This document shows, in pieces, positions 33,956-45,828 of a stretch of 48,220 nt of DNA. The notes below the pieces were generated by a model. That model ran no database searches and had not been told where the DNA came from. It was given only the letters and a program-made list of their open reading frames with translations. The position numbers were made by a program, and so were the translations under genes. Position 1 is the first letter of the stretch. Every line of letters starts with the position of its first letter. Source of the stretch: an uncultured Clostridia bacterium (GTDB lineage: Bacteria; Bacillota; Clostridia; Oscillospirales; Ruminococcaceae); NCBI GenBank assembly GCA_944385925.1, contig CALWZE010000003.1, positions 1 to 48,220 of the forward strand, given 5' to 3'.

Positions 33956-34732
33956 ATGGGTAAAAAGCAGAAGCATAAATCTGCGTCGGGCGGATGGGCA
34001 CAGGAGAGCGATCACTGCGCCAAAAAGCAGCCGGAAGAGCCGGAAGAGACGCAGCCGGATGAGGAGAATGATCTGGAGCGGGAGCTGCTGCCCGAGACCA
34101 ACTCGGTCGCACGCACACGCGGCCGGTATCCGATCCACTGTCTGACAATAGCCGGGCAGGTCGAGGGGCATACCGAATTGCCGCAGGGCACAAAGGCGAC
34201 CAAGTATGAGCATGTGATCCCGCAGCTGGTGGCGATCGAGGAGGACCCCGAAATCGACGGCCTGCTTATCATTCTCAACACGGTGGGCGGAGATGTTGAA
34301 GCCGGACTCGCCATCGCGGAGCTGATTGCCGGTATGAAAAAGCCGACGGCTTCTCTGGTGCTCGGCGGCGGACATTCGATCGGCATTCCGCTCGCAGTCA
34401 GCGCTGACCGTTCCTTTATCGTACCGACGGCAACCATGACGGTGCATCCGGTGCGGCATACGGGAATGGTGCTCGGCGTGCCGCAGACCATGAAGCATTT
34501 CGACCGAATGCAGGAGCGGATCACGGGTTTTATCTGTGAGCATTCCAACATCAGCCGCGATGCATTCCGCGAACTGCTGATGCGTACGGGAGAGCTGGTC
34601 ATGGACATGGGGACCGTGCTGGACGGCGAACAGGCGGTGAAAGTCGGTCTGATCGACAATATCGGATCGCTCGGCGACGCCATGCGGTATCTTTACCGCA
34701 AGATTCGCCGGCGCAAACAGGCGGCGGAATAA
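33956..34732 (+). CDS. tepA: ClpP-fold protease TepA
   Basis: 258 residues. After a charged, unfolded N-terminal region (1-50, Glu/Pro/Lys-rich), the ClpP/SppA-type domain contains [20 protein letters not shown], the nucleophile region [39 protein letters not shown] with the likely catalytic His, and [17 protein letters not shown]. subtilis TepA (YmfB) is a cytoplasmic protease linked to secretion and spore outgrowth and, as here, is encoded near spoIIIE/ftsK. GAGGTGA precedes the ATG. Divergent from acn. A terminator follows before uppP. Confidence 0.93.
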   Translation: MGKKQKHKSASGGWAQESDHCAKKQPEEPEETQPDEENDLERELLPETNSVARTRGRYPIHCLTIAGQVEGHTELPQGTKATKYEHVIPQLVAIEEDPEIDGLLIILNTVGGDVEAGLAIAELIAGMKKPTASLVLGGGHSIGIPLAVSADRSFIVPTATMTVHPVRHTGMVLGVPQTMKHFDRMQERITGFICEHSNISRDAFRELLMRTGELVMDMGTVLDGEQAVKVGLIDNIGSLGDAMRYLYRKIRRRKQAAE

Positions 34733-34790
34733 GCAAAGGGCGGTTTTTACGGGAAAATCGCGAAATGCCCGGCGCTGTCATCGCCGTCGC

Positions 34791-34872
34791 CCCTGCTTGA
34801 CCGCAGGGGAAAACGGTTATGATAAAATAACCGGAAAAGAGGGGCTGTCCAGCATTGATGGCCCCTCTTTTA
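34791..34872 (+). terminator. Three hairpins after tepA, the last a terminator
   Basis: CCCCTGC/GCAGGGG (34791-34810), GGTTAT/ATAACC (34815-34832) and AAAAGAGGGGC/GCCCCTCTTTT (34835-34871). The third has A and T flanks as in an intrinsic terminator. Confidence 0.8.
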
Positions 34873-35404
34873 AACTGTATTATATACACTTGGCAATATA
34901 AGATATGGCCAGGCAGGAAAGCAAAAGCTTTATTTCGAGCAGTGGACAAGAAGGGGGAGAGCACAGACGCTTTTTAAACAGTAGAGTCTGGTCGCGGAAA
35001 AACAAAGACCCTCTGCGGTCATCCTTGCAGATGATGCGGCAGGCAGACTATTTGTTGCCTCTTAAGATGCGCGCCAGGCAGTCAGCCGGCTCAAGGAAGA
35101 CATATTTTTCGGAATTATTCGCAAAAAAGAAAGTTTCCCGGTGACACAATGAATCCAACTCCGGTTTTCTGCTACCAGCATAAATACATACGCTCGTGGT
35201 CAAGCCGGTCTGCGTTGCCCATAATAACCAGATACAAAGAATTACAGATTTTAATTGAGGCGCACCCACTGATATAACCGGGATTGCGGCGGGGCGCGGA
35301 AATTAATTTTGCCGAAAAGATTGAGAAAAGACGGTAATCGCCTGAAAAAGGGTTTTAAGTGTCAATAAGTATCAATACAATTTATAAGCACCGCCTTTTG
35401 TCGC
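34873..35404. other. Long intergenic stretch, no supported gene
   Basis: Short open frames exist (34905-35144 plus, 35048-35269 minus) but lack ribosome sites, family motifs and the local codon bias. No strong hairpin was found. The stretch is longer than usual for this window. Confidence 0.45.
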
Positions 35405-35434
35405 TTGCCTGCAAAGCGGGAAATGTGATATTAT
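35405..35434 (+). promoter_or_regulatory. Promoter of uppP-ftsK
   Basis: TTGCCT at 35405-35410, 18-nt spacer, TATTAT at 35429-35434 with TGA before it (extended -10). Confidence 0.6.
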
Positions 35435-35536
35435 ATAAAATCAGCGCGAGGCTTTTGCAGAAAGCGGACGCGACGGTTGAAAGGGCGGAGCCAGGTGCGT
35501 CCGCACGCAAATGTTATTGATTTTGAGGAGACTGCA

Positions 35537-36427
35537 ATGACTGTTTTAGACGGCGTTCTGCAGGGTATTATCCAGGGCCTGACCGAGTTTCTGCCGGTAT
35601 CAAGCGATGGACATCTTGCATTGTTTCAGCACTTTTTCGGCCTGAATGGGGAAAATGCGCTGTTTTTCACCGTGATGCTGCATGTGGGCACACTGCTTGC
35701 GGTGTTTATTGCCTTTTACAAAACGATCTGGAAGATGATCGTCGAGGCGTTCAAAATGATCGGGGATATCTTTACCGGAAAGTTCAGCTACAAAAAGGCG
35801 AACGAGGAGCGGAAAGGGGTCATCATGATCCTCATTACCCTCATCCCGCTTCTGGGCTTTTATTTCGTCAAGGACTACTTCACCATGCTGTCTGAGGACA
35901 ACGACATTCTGGTCGAGGGTTTTTGTTTCCTGTTTACCGGAACCATCCTCTTTTTGGCGGACCGCTGTGTGAAAGGGACGAAAACCGCGAAGAACATGAC
36001 TGTCCGTGAAGGTCTTCGCATCGGCTTTTTCCAGGGCTTTGCGGCGCTGCCCGGCGTATCCCGTTCCGGCTCGACCATTTCCATCGGTCTGCTCAGCGGA
36101 TTTTCCCGGGAGTTCATGGTGCAGTTTTCCTTTATTATGGGAATCCCGGCAATTATGGGGGCGAGCCTGTTTGAACTGCTGGATGCTTTGAAGGAGGGCG
36201 TGAGCTTTTCGCTGCCGCTTGTTGTGGGCATGGTGGTGTCCGCCGTTGTCGGCCTTGCGGCAATCAAGCTGCTCAGCTGGCTTGTGCGCACCGACCGCTT
36301 CGGCATATTTGCTTACTATACGCTTGCGCTCGGCGTTGTCGTGCTCGTCATCGGCATCATTGAACACATTGCGGGCGAAAATATCGTCACTCTGGTGAAT
36401 GCACTGCTCAATCAAGGGGTGAGATAA
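35537..36427 (+). CDS. uppP: Undecaprenyl-diphosphatase
   Basis: Recycles undecaprenyl pyrophosphate to the monophosphate lipid carrier for wall synthesis; confers bacitracin tolerance when abundant. 296 residues, eight or so membrane segments. The two active-site regions are present: [15 protein letters not shown] near the N-terminus, and [15 protein letters not shown]. The first has Asp where many relatives have Ser or Thr (VSS-T/S-GH). GAGGAG lies 6 nt before the ATG at 35537; an earlier in-frame ATG has no ribosome site. The stop overlaps the ftsK start by one base (TAATG), so the two genes are coupled. Confidence 0.96.
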   Translation: MTVLDGVLQGIIQGLTEFLPVSSDGHLALFQHFFGLNGENALFFTVMLHVGTLLAVFIAFYKTIWKMIVEAFKMIGDIFTGKFSYKKANEERKGVIMILITLIPLLGFYFVKDYFTMLSEDNDILVEGFCFLFTGTILFLADRCVKGTKTAKNMTVREGLRIGFFQGFAALPGVSRSGSTISIGLLSGFSREFMVQFSFIMGIPAIMGASLFELLDALKEGVSFSLPLVVGMVVSAVVGLAAIKLLSWLVRTDRFGIFAYYTLALGVVVLVIGIIEHIAGENIVTLVNALLNQGVR

Positions 36428-39282
36428 TGGCTTCGGGGTCCTCTACAACAAAACGAAAGGGCCGTCCGACCAAGGCGCAGCAGGAAAAACAGCGGCGTCA
36501 GGCGGAACTCGCGCGCAAAAAGAAGCAGCAGCGGGAGCGCACGGCGATTATTCTGTTCGGGTGCGGTATCTTTCTGACTGCGCTTGCTTTTGTGCAGGGA
36601 GAAAGCATCTGGAAGACGCTGCATGAGACCTTTTTCGGTCTCTTCGGCGTGCTTGCCTACCTTGCCGGACCCTTTGCGTTCTGGTTTGCGATTGCCTATG
36701 CTTTTGGCAAAAATCCGCCCAGACCGGTTATGGTCAAGGGTATTTTGCTGTTTTTCGCGATATCCGGCGCGCTTCTGATCTTTGGACAGCATGCGCTGAA
36801 TTTCAAGTTTGAACAGGACATGGTCGTGCTGTTCAATGACGGCAAACTGCTTTCCGGCGGCGGTGCATCCAGCTTCCTTTTCGGCTGGACGCTTCTTGCG
36901 GGATGCGGAGAGACAGCCGCAAAGGTGGTTATCGTCGCGGCGATTTTTCTGCTGTTCATGCTCATTACCGGCAAGACGGTGGTCGATCTTGTCAACGGTG
37001 TCCGCCGCCCGATCGACGTTATCCGGGAGCGGGCGCAGATGGATGCGGAGCTGGAAGAATACGAGCAGGAAACAGAGCAGGAGACGCCGCCTGCCCAGTC
37101 CGCGCGGAATGCGGGATGGTTTTCCGGCCTTTTTCGCGCAAAATCCGGACAGCGGTTTGACATAGACGTTCCGATCGACCAGGCGCCGCTGGTGCAGGAC
37201 CCGAACAAGGGTTATGAGCCTGCGCCCGAGCCTGCCGCAACGCCGGAAACCGAGCCGGAACCGCTGCCCGAACCGGCGCCCGCGCCGCTGCCGATCGATT
37301 TTTCAAGCGAGGGGAAACGGCGCACGGCACAGATTGCCAAAGAGGCGACCGTAAACCGGACAACCTCAATGAGCAGTATTGATATTCCGCTGGGGCCGGA
37401 CTTTGAACCGCAGCCTGAGAAGGGACTTGGGGATCTGGACATTATTGTCAATCCGCACAACACGCCAACCGGTCCTGCCGCCGACGTGGTCAGCGATCTT
37501 CTGCGGCAGCAGGAAACGGTCAGCAGCCTGTTTACGGATTTCAGCGCTTCCCAGCAGGAAGAGACGCCGAATCCGGCGATTTATTCCACCCATGCTACCA
37601 GACGGGCGGCGCCCGCTGCCGAGCCGACGGATTTTGCCCGCCGCATGGAGGGGATTTTCGCGCAATCGGCGGCCGCAAACAAAGAGGACATACCCCATCT
37701 GTTTGAAACGGATGAGCAGCAAGGCCCCTTTTCTTCGCCTGCACAGGCGGCCGAGCAGACGAGACAGGAGATTGCAAAGCAGGAATATCGTTTTCCGCCG
37801 CTTTCGCTTTTGGACAAGCAGAAAGCGGAAGACACTTCCGGCGTCGATGCGGAGCTGCGAGCAAACGCTGACGCGCTGGTGCGGACGCTGGACAGTTTTG
37901 GGGTTAAAACCAGATTGCTGGACGTTGCGCACGGCCCGTCGGTCACGCGGTATGAGCTGCAGCCGGAGACCGGCGTGCGGTTGAATAAAATCGTAAACCT
38001 CGCGGACGATCTTGCGCTGAATCTGGCGGCCGAGGGCGTGCGCATCGAGGCGCCGATTCCGGGCAAGGCGGCGGTCGGCATCGAGGTGCCGAACAAGACG
38101 AAGAGCATCGTGCGCATGCGCGAGCTGATCGAATCCAACAGCTTCGCGACCTCGAAAAGCCACCTCACCGTGGCGCTCGGCCGCGACATCGCCGGTCAGG
38201 TCACGGTCGCGGACCTTGCCAAAATGCCGCACGTGCTGATTGCCGGCACGACCGGCTCGGGCAAGTCGGTCTGCATCAACTCGCTGATCGTCAGCCTGCT
38301 GTACAAGTCCGGCCCGGACGACGTGCGCTTTCTGATGATCGACCCGAAGGTCGTCGAGCTCGGCATCTACAACGGCATCCCGCACCTGCTCGTCCCGGTC
38401 GTGACCGATCCGCGCAAGGCGGCCGGCGCGCTGAACTGGGCCGTCACGGAGATGCTCAAGCGCTACAAGATCTTCGCGGAGAACAACGTGCGCGACCTCA
38501 AGGGCTACAACGCCCTCGCCGAGGCGAACGGCTACCAGGATGAAAACGGCCAGCCGATGCACAAGATGCCGCAGATCGTCATCATCATCGACGAGCTTTC
38601 CGACCTGATGATGGCTGCGCCGAACGAGGTGGAGGACGCGATCTGCCGCCTCGCGCAGATGGCGCGCGCCGCGGGCATGCACCTCGTCGTCGCGACGCAG
38701 CGCCCGTCCGTCGATGTTGTGACCGGCCTGATCAAGGCGAACATCCCGAGCCGCATCGCGTTCGCGGTGTCCTCGGCGATCGACTCGCGCACGATTCTCG
38801 ACAGCGCCGGCGCGGAAAAGCTGCTCGGACAGGGCGATATGCTGTTTTCGCCGGTCGGCGCACAGAAGCCGCTGCGCATCCAGGGCTGCTTTGTCAGCGA
38901 CAGCGAGATCGAATCCGTCGTCGACTTCGTCCGCAACTCGAAAGCCGTCGTGTACGACGACAGCGTGGCCGAGGAGATCGAGCGCAACGCGGTTGCGGAG
39001 GGCGGCAAGTCCGGCGGCATGGACGGTGCGGACGACGAATCGGGCAGCGACCCGATGCTGAATGAGGCGATCAAGTGCGTCGTGGAGGCGGGACAGGCTT
39101 CCACTTCGCTCCTGCAGCGCCGCCTGCGCCTCGGCTATGCGCGCGCCGGCCGGCTCATCGACGAGATGGAGCAGCTGGGCATCGTCGGCCCGCACGAGGG
39201 CTCGAAGCCGCGGCAGGTGCTGATCACCTACGCGCAGTGGCTGGAGCGCAACATGCAGAAGTCGGACGCGGACGCAGGATGA
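36427..39282 (+). CDS. ftsK: DNA translocase FtsK/SpoIIIE
   Basis: Pumps DNA through the closing division or sporulation septum. 951 residues: four or five membrane segments (about 35-190), a long Pro/Glu-rich linker (about 200-440), and the motor with Walker A GTTGSGKS (about 606), Walker [14 protein letters not shown] (about 716) and [20 protein letters not shown]. The gamma winged helix at the end ([20 protein letters not shown]) recognises orientation sequences. The start overlaps uppP and the stop overlaps the next gene. Composition changes inside this gene: codons 459-478 end in G/C 13 times out of 20, codons 539-558 19 of 20, and codons 639-658 20 of 20. The change falls near 38,010-38,045 with the frame intact. 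Confidence 0.95.
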   Translation: MASGSSTTKRKGRPTKAQQEKQRRQAELARKKKQQRERTAIILFGCGIFLTALAFVQGESIWKTLHETFFGLFGVLAYLAGPFAFWFAIAYAFGKNPPRPVMVKGILLFFAISGALLIFGQHALNFKFEQDMVVLFNDGKLLSGGGASSFLFGWTLLAGCGETAAKVVIVAAIFLLFMLITGKTVVDLVNGVRRPIDVIRERAQMDAELEEYEQETEQETPPAQSARNAGWFSGLFRAKSGQRFDIDVPIDQAPLVQDPNKGYEPAPEPAATPETEPEPLPEPAPAPLPIDFSSEGKRRTAQIAKEATVNRTTSMSSIDIPLGPDFEPQPEKGLGDLDIIVNPHNTPTGPAADVVSDLLRQQETVSSLFTDFSASQQEETPNPAIYSTHATRRAAPAAEPTDFARRMEGIFAQSAAANKEDIPHLFETDEQQGPFSSPAQAAEQTRQEIAKQEYRFPPLSLLDKQKAEDTSGVDAELRANADALVRTLDSFGVKTRLLDVAHGPSVTRYELQPETGVRLNKIVNLADDLALNLAAEGVRIEAPIPGKAAVGIEVPNKTKSIVRMRELIESNSFATSKSHLTVALGRDIAGQVTVADLAKMPHVLIAGTTGSGKSVCINSLIVSLLYKSGPDDVRFLMIDPKVVELGIYNGIPHLLVPVVTDPRKAAGALNWAVTEMLKRYKIFAENNVRDLKGYNALAEANGYQDENGQPMHKMPQIVIIIDELSDLMMAAPNEVEDAICRLAQMARAAGMHLVVATQRPSVDVVTGLIKANIPSRIAFAVSSAIDSRTILDSAGAEKLLGQGDMLFSPVGAQKPLRIQGCFVSDSEIESVVDFVRNSKAVVYDDSVAEEIERNAVAEGGKSGGMDGADDESGSDPMLNEAIKCVVEAGQASTSLLQRRLRLGYARAGRLIDEMEQLGIVGPHEGSKPRQVLITYAQWLERNMQKSDADAG

Positions 39283-40211
39283 GCCGGCCGGAAGACAAAC
39301 GGCCGAACCGAAAGAAGCGCCTGCGTGTCGCATGTATCGCTGCGGCGGCCGCGGTGCTTGTGTTCGGCTATACGCCGCCTGGAAAAGCGATGTGGGCGGC
39401 GCTGATGCGCGCGGCCGGGCTTGCGCATTTTACCGCATCTCTGCCGGAGGACGCCCTGCACGTCCACGTGATCGACGTCGGCAAGGCAGACGCGATCCTG
39501 CTCGAAAGCCCGGATGCGAACGTGCTCGTCGACTGCGGTACCGCGGAGGCGGCGGAAGACGTTCTGCGCTATCTGGCGGCGCGCGGGATCGACCGGCTCG
39601 ACGCGGTCTGGATCTCGCATCCGGACGACGATCACTGCGGCGGCCTTCCGGCCGTCCTGCAAACGGTGCCGGCCGATGCGGTTGTCGAATCCCCGGTGGG
39701 CGAAAGCATCTCCGGGATGACGGCGCTGCCGCAGGCCGTGCCGCTGCGCCGGGCTGCGGTCGGGGAAAGGTGCGCATACGGCGCCATGACCTTTGAAGTG
39801 CTCGGTCCGCTGCAGGATTACGCGGAGTCCAACAACGACTCGACCGTGTTCCGGCTGCAGTACGACGGCTTTACCATGCTGTTCTGCGGCGATATGGAGG
39901 CGCAGGCCGAGCGCGACCTGCTCGAGGACGGCGCAGCGCTCCGCGCGGACGTTCTGAAAGTCGCGCACCACGGCAGCGATACCTCGACTTCGGCCGCTTT
40001 GCTGGAGGCTGTTCAGCCCCGGTATGCGGTCATCTCGAGCGGGGAGGACCGCAGCATGCTCCCGCGCAATGCGGTCCTGCAGCGGCTGCACACGGCGGGC
40101 GCCGAAATCTTCCGGACCGATACGGACGGCGCCGTCGTCTTCTCCGCAGCGGACGGAAAAATCTCAGTCATAACAGAAAACGGGCGGTCCGCCGCGTGCG
40201 CGGAGCCGTAA
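39279..40211 (+). CDS. ComEC-like metallo-beta-lactamase-fold protein with N-terminal anchor
   Basis: 310 residues. A basic N-terminus (RPNRKKRLR) and one hydrophobic segment form a membrane anchor or signal. The rest is the metallo-beta-lactamase fold as found at the C-terminus of Com[29 protein letters not shown], the metal motif [39 protein letters not shown] and YAVISSG. Such proteins are exported nucleases or phosphodiesterases in competence-related or other roles; the substrate is unknown. It overlaps ftsK by ATGA. The DUF3006 protein downstream is a usual partner. Codons end in G/C almost throughout. Confidence 0.9.
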   Translation: MSRPEDKRPNRKKRLRVACIAAAAAVLVFGYTPPGKAMWAALMRAAGLAHFTASLPEDALHVHVIDVGKADAILLESPDANVLVDCGTAEAAEDVLRYLAARGIDRLDAVWISHPDDDHCGGLPAVLQTVPADAVVESPVGESISGMTALPQAVPLRRAAVGERCAYGAMTFEVLGPLQDYAESNNDSTVFRLQYDGFTMLFCGDMEAQAERDLLEDGAALRADVLKVAHHGSDTSTSAALLEAVQPRYAVISSGEDRSMLPRNAVLQRLHTAGAEIFRTDTDGAVVFSAADGKISVITENGRSAACAEP

Positions 40212-40225
40212 GGAGAGAACAGAAA

Positions 40226-40447
40226 ATGAAGAAAATCGTCATCGATCGTTTCGACGGTATTTACGCAATCTGTGCGGATAAGGACAAAAACTTTTTCGCC
40301 ATTGAGCTCGGCGAGCTCCCGCAGGGGACGAAGGCCGGCGACGTGCTTGTGATCACGGACGACGGCACGCTCGAAATCGACCAGGAGGAAACGGCGCGCC
40401 GCCGTCAGCGCGCGCAGGAGAAGCGGGCAAAGCTGCTGGGGCTTTGA
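40226..40447 (+). CDS. DUF3006-family small protein
   Basis: 73 residues. KKIVIDRFDGIYAICADKDK, then the short beta region [21 protein letters not shown] and a charged C-terminal helix (EETARRRQRAQEKRAKLLGL) fit DUF3006, a small family often encoded after ComEC-like metallo-beta-lactamase proteins. GGAGAG lies 8 nt before the ATG at 40226. It follows the metallo-beta-lactamase gene by 14 nt. No biochemical role is known to me. Confidence 0.85.
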   Translation: MKKIVIDRFDGIYAICADKDKNFFAIELGELPQGTKAGDVLVITDDGTLEIDQEETARRRQRAQEKRAKLLGL

Positions 40448-40583
40448 GTCGCCGGCCGCGGGAAAGCCGGATTCCGCCCCGATGCGGCTTCATTATGTAG
40501 CCGCCGGCGCGCGCTGAAAGGTTTCAGCCGCTTGCAGCGCCGGACAATGCAGGGCGCGCCGCGCACCGGGGCCGGAACATGGC

Positions 40584-41012
40584 TCAGGGCGCCGTGACGC
40601 GCTTTGCGGCGTTCCGCTTTCCGGGCAGGAAAATGTGATCCGCCGCTTTGCCGCAGAGCTTGCAGAGCGCCGTCGCGGGAATCGTGAGGAAGAACCAGAT
40701 GGCGGAAAACGGGATGCAGATCTGGCCGAGGATGTTCATCGGCATGGAGGAGTAATCCCACACATGCAGGTGCAGGATCCGGTTTACAACGATGCCGAGC
40801 ACAAATTCAACACCGGTAATGATCAAAGAGCCGGCCGCACATTTTGCGGCAAGGCTCTTTTTTTCCATCCGTTCGCAGCAGATGCGGTTGATCAGGACCA
40901 TGCACACACCGCCCGCCAGCGCCATGGAGGAGTGCGTGTAGCCGCGCCAGAGCACCTCGAGCGTCGGATAGGCGCAGCTTCCGAGAATGAAAATCAGGCT
41001 GTTTTTCTTCAT
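40584..41012 (-). CDS. CmpB-type (putative ABC-transporter type IV) membrane protein
   Basis: 142 residues with four hydrophobic segments. The segment LHVWDYSSMPMNILGQICIP followed by FSAIWFFLTIPA is characteristic of the family Pfam calls ABC_trans_CmpB. The ABC-transporter label is historical; no ATPase is adjacent and the function is unknown. AAGGA lies 12 nt before the ATG, rather far. It lies on the strand opposite to its neighbours, between the DUF3006 gene and galE; 40448-40583 holds nothing else. Confidence 0.8.
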   Translation of the reverse strand: MKKNSLIFILGSCAYPTLEVLWRGYTHSSMALAGGVCMVLINRICCERMEKKSLAAKCAAGSLIITGVEFVLGIVVNRILHLHVWDYSSMPMNILGQICIPFSAIWFFLTIPATALCKLCGKAADHIFLPGKRNAAKRVTAP

Positions 41013-41249
41013 CTTGATCGTGTATCCTTCCTTGATTTCTGTCTGTGCAGTGCAGCGCCTGAAACGATCGCGCTTATTTTCTGTATACGCTGCGTGCGCA
41101 GAAAAACGGTCTTGCGCGGCGTTTCACAGGCCGTCTTTTTGAGTATGCGCAGTTTTGCGCGCGTTATTGCAGGCGGTGAAAAAAGAACGGCAGCAAAAAG
41201 AGGCAACAAAAGCACAATGAATTTGCATCAAAATGCAGATGTCCGGGCC

Positions 41250-41278
41250 TGTACAAAACGCCGGAAAGCGTGTATAAT
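41250..41278 (+). promoter_or_regulatory. Promoter of galE
   Basis: TGTACA at 41250-41255, 17-nt spacer, perfect TATAAT at 41273-41278. The rest of 41013-41249 shows no gene. Confidence 0.75.
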
Positions 41279-41323
41279 CGAAACAGGTAAAATCCGGTTT
41301 CAAACGGGAAAGGATGGAATAGT

Positions 41324-42340
41324 ATGAGAATTCTGGTTACAGGCGGCACAGGCTACATCGGCAGCCACACCTGCATCTCGCTGCTCGAAAAGGGATACGA
41401 CGTGACGATCGTCGACAATCTCGTCAACAGCAAGGCGCTCGTTGTGGACCGCATCGAAACGCTCAGCGGCAAAAAAGTGAAGTTCTTCAAAGCGGACGTC
41501 TGCGACGCGGAGGCGCTGCGCCGGATCTTCGCGGAGGACGAGATCTTTGCGGTCATCCATTTTGCAGGCCTCAAGGCCGTCGGCGAATCGGTGCAGATCC
41601 CGCTGCGGTACTATGAGAACAACCTCGTCTCCACGCTGAGCCTTTTGAAGGTGATGGAGGAGTTCAAGGTCAAGAACTTCGTCTTCAGCTCCTCGGCGAC
41701 CGTGTACGGCAACCCGGCGTCCGTCCCGATCCGCGAGGATTTCCCGCTTTCGACGACGAATCCCTACGGCACGACGAAGCTGATGATCGAGCGCATCCTG
41801 CTCGACTACGCGCACGCAAATCCGGATTTCAACCCGATTATCCTGCGCTACTTCAACCCGGTCGGCGCGCATGAGAGCGGCACGATCGGCGAGGACCCGA
41901 ACGGCATCCCGAACAATCTCGTCCCGTATATCACGCAGGTCGCGGTCGGCAAGCTCAAGTGCCTCGGCGTTTTCGGCAACGATTACCCGACGAAGGACGG
42001 CACCGGCGTACGCGACTACATCCACGTGGTCGACCTTGCCGAGGGACACGTCGCGGCGCTCAAAAAGTTTGAGGAGCCGGACTGCGGCGTGCGCATCTAC
42101 AACCTCGGCACCGGCGTCGGCTACTCCGTGCTCGACATCGTCCACGCCTTTGAAAAGTGCGTCGGCCGCCCGATCCCGTACGAGATCAAGCCGCGCCGCG
42201 CCGGCGACATCCCGGAGTGCTACGCGGACAGCACAAAGGCCTTTGAGGAGCTCGGCTGGAAGGCGAAAAAGACGCTCGACGACATGTGCGCCGATTCGTG
42301 GCGCTGGCAGACGAAGAACCCGAACGGCTATGCGGGATAA
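41324..42340 (+). CDS. galE: UDP-glucose 4-epimerase
   Basis: Interconverts UDP-glucose and UDP-galactose (Leloir pathway, sugar-nucleotide supply). 338 residues, full length. NAD-binding GGTGYIGSHT is at the N-terminus, then VIHFAGLKAVGES, FVFSSSATVYGNP and the catalytic Tyr-Lys in NPYGTTKLMIERIL (about 147-151), and RYFNPVGAHESG. AAAGGA lies 9 nt before the ATG. Its end overlaps maf by 11 nt. galK lies 4 kb downstream in the same direction; galT is not in the window. Confidence 0.97.
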   Translation: MRILVTGGTGYIGSHTCISLLEKGYDVTIVDNLVNSKALVVDRIETLSGKKVKFFKADVCDAEALRRIFAEDEIFAVIHFAGLKAVGESVQIPLRYYENNLVSTLSLLKVMEEFKVKNFVFSSSATVYGNPASVPIREDFPLSTTNPYGTTKLMIERILLDYAHANPDFNPIILRYFNPVGAHESGTIGEDPNGIPNNLVPYITQVAVGKLKCLGVFGNDYPTKDGTGVRDYIHVVDLAEGHVAALKKFEEPDCGVRIYNLGTGVGYSVLDIVHAFEKCVGRPIPYEIKPRRAGDIPECYADSTKAFEELGWKAKKTLDDMCADSWRWQTKNPNGYAG

Positions 42341-42911
42341 GCTGCCGCACATCGTTCTGGCGTCGTCCTCCGTCAACCGCAGGCAGATCCTCGAGCGGGC
42401 CGGCATCGCGTTCGACTGGATGGCGTCCGACGCCGACGAAACGGCGACGGGCCTTTCGCCGGACGCGCTCGTGCTCGAGCTTGCGCGCCGGAAGCTCGAA
42501 GCGGTCCTGCCGCGGTGCGCCGCGGAGGACGCCGTCGTTGCGGCAGATACGGTCGCGTCGATCGACGGGGAGATCCTCGGCAAGCCGCGCGACGCGGCAG
42601 AAGCCAGCCGTTTCCTGCACATGCTGTCCGGCCGGACGCATGTGGTCTACACGGGCGTCTGCATCGCCTGCCGCGGGAAGCGCACCGCTTTCTGCCATAC
42701 GACGGACGTGACGTTTTATCCGCTTTCGGAGCGGGAGATCGCCGATTATGTTGCGAGCGGCGAGCCGTTCGGCAAGGCGGGCGCCTACGGCATTCAGGGC
42801 CCGGCGGCGCTCTTTGTCGAGCGGATCTGCGGCGATTACAACAACATCTTCGGCCTGCCCGTAGCGCGCATGATGCGCGCGCTGCGCGCCCTCGTGCAGA
42901 TGGACGAATAA
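42330..42911 (+). CDS. maf: Maf-family nucleoside triphosphate pyrophosphatase
   Basis: Hydrolyses nucleotides such as dTTP, UTP or modified pyrimidines to monophosphates (house-cleaning). 193 residues. IVLASSSVNRRQILERAGI is at the N-terminus, then VVAADTVASIDGEILGKP and FGKAGAYGIQGPAALFVERI and GDYNNIFGLPV. In the third motif Gly stands before Lys where many relatives have Asp (D-K-A-G). The ATG at 42330 lies inside the end of galE with no clear ribosome site, so translation is probably coupled. Confidence 0.94.
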   Translation: MRDKLPHIVLASSSVNRRQILERAGIAFDWMASDADETATGLSPDALVLELARRKLEAVLPRCAAEDAVVAADTVASIDGEILGKPRDAAEASRFLHMLSGRTHVVYTGVCIACRGKRTAFCHTTDVTFYPLSEREIADYVASGEPFGKAGAYGIQGPAALFVERICGDYNNIFGLPVARMMRALRALVQMDE

Positions 42912-42917
42912 CAAAAT

Positions 42918-42955
42918 TCCCCCTTTCGGCGTATACTGGTATGTCGGAAGGGGGA
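42918..42955 (+). promoter_or_regulatory. Hairpin covering the ribosome site of the yunB-like gene
   Basis: CCCCCTTTCG (42919-42928) pairs with CGGAAGGGGG (42945-42954) with one T-G pair. The right arm contains the likely ribosome site AAGGGGG, 7 nt before the ATG at 42962. No T-run follows, so it is more likely to limit translation or protect the maf message than to end transcription. Confidence 0.5.
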
Positions 42956-42961
42956 TTTCGA

Positions 42962-43564
42962 ATGCGACGCTTCAGAATGGGACGCCGCCCGGCGCGGGGC
43001 CGGCGCATCGCGCTCGTGCTGCTTGTACTCCTCGCTTTGACCGCCGTCTTTGCCGAAATGCGGCTGCCTGCCGTCAAGGCGGAGATCCAGCAGGCCGCGC
43101 TCAGCGCCTGGGGGCAGGCGCGCATCGCGGAAACCGTGCAGGCGCACCTGTCCCAGACGCCTGCGGCGGACGGCGAGTCGCTCGTTTCACTCGATACATA
43201 CGGACTCAGCACAATGAAAGCCGCGCTGACGGCCGACCTGCAGGAAGCGCTGACCGGCAAGGCCTCGGCCTGGGTGCCGGTGGGGAACCTCACAGGGCTC
43301 ACGCTCCTGAACGGCCGCGGCTTTAAAATCCCGGTCACCTTTGCGGTGGACAGCGCCGTCGCGGTCGATTTCGACAGCACGCTCATCTCCGCCGGCATCA
43401 ACCGCACAAAATACGCCGTGACGATGACGGTCACGGCCCAGCTTTACAGCGCGTCGACCGCGTTCACCGACGTGGTGACGGTCACGAGCGCGTATCCGGT
43501 CTACGAATCGGTGCTGGAGGGCGAGGTGCCGCGCTATGCGGCCGGTCTGGTTTCCGGCGGCTGA
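42962..43564 (+). CDS. yunB: YunB-like sporulation protein
   Basis: 200 residues: basic N-terminus (RRFRMGRRPARGRR), one membrane segment (about 15-33), then an extracytoplasmic domain. AWVPVGNLTGLTLLNGRGFK and STLISAGINRTKYAVTMTV match the conserved blocks of YunB, made in the mother cell under sigma-E in B. subtilis and needed for normal sporulation. AAGGGGG lies 7 nt before the ATG but inside a hairpin. Upstream frames open into maf and are not real. Its presence suggests a spore-forming lineage. Confidence 0.85.
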   Translation: MRRFRMGRRPARGRRIALVLLVLLALTAVFAEMRLPAVKAEIQQAALSAWGQARIAETVQAHLSQTPAADGESLVSLDTYGLSTMKAALTADLQEALTGKASAWVPVGNLTGLTLLNGRGFKIPVTFAVDSAVAVDFDSTLISAGINRTKYAVTMTVTAQLYSASTAFTDVVTVTSAYPVYESVLEGEVPRYAAGLVSGG

Positions 43565-43597
43565 GGGGAATTTTTTTGCGGAATCCCGTTTTCGGCA

Positions 43598-43626
43598 TTG
43601 GATTTCCGCACGCTTTGTGGTACAAT
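43598..43626 (+). promoter_or_regulatory. Promoter of ligA
   Basis: TTGGAT at 43598-43603, 17-nt spacer, TACAAT at 43621-43626. Confidence 0.75.
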
Positions 43627-43628
43627 AA

Positions 43629-45677
<2,049 letters not shown>

Positions 45678-45689
45678 AAGGGAAAGGGC

Positions 45690-45810
45690 GCGCAGGCGGA
45701 GACCTGCGCTGGAACAGGTGGTTCGTGTGAAAAATACTTTTTCACACACGATTTGTGCCTTTGCCGCGACGAGCAAGGCGGCAATCGGCTTCGCCGACCG
45801 GCACAAAAAA
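45690..45810 (+). other. Hairpins between ligA and the YcxB-like gene
   Basis: GCGCAGG/CCTGCGC near 45690-45712, GTGTGAAAAA/TTTTTCACAC (45725-45734 with 45738-45747, 3-nt loop) and CGGC/GCCG near 45785-45800. The middle one ends in T but then continues with CACACG, so it is at best a weak terminator. Confidence 0.4.
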
Positions 45811-45828
45811 TAAGGAATGGTGGTTAAA

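Noticed and set aside
34905-35144. Plus-strand frame of 79 codons after tepA
   Set aside because: No ribosome site, no domain and no codon bias.
37366-39333. Minus-strand open frame of 655 codons
   Set aside because: Antisense to ftsK; Arg/His/Asp-rich without domains.
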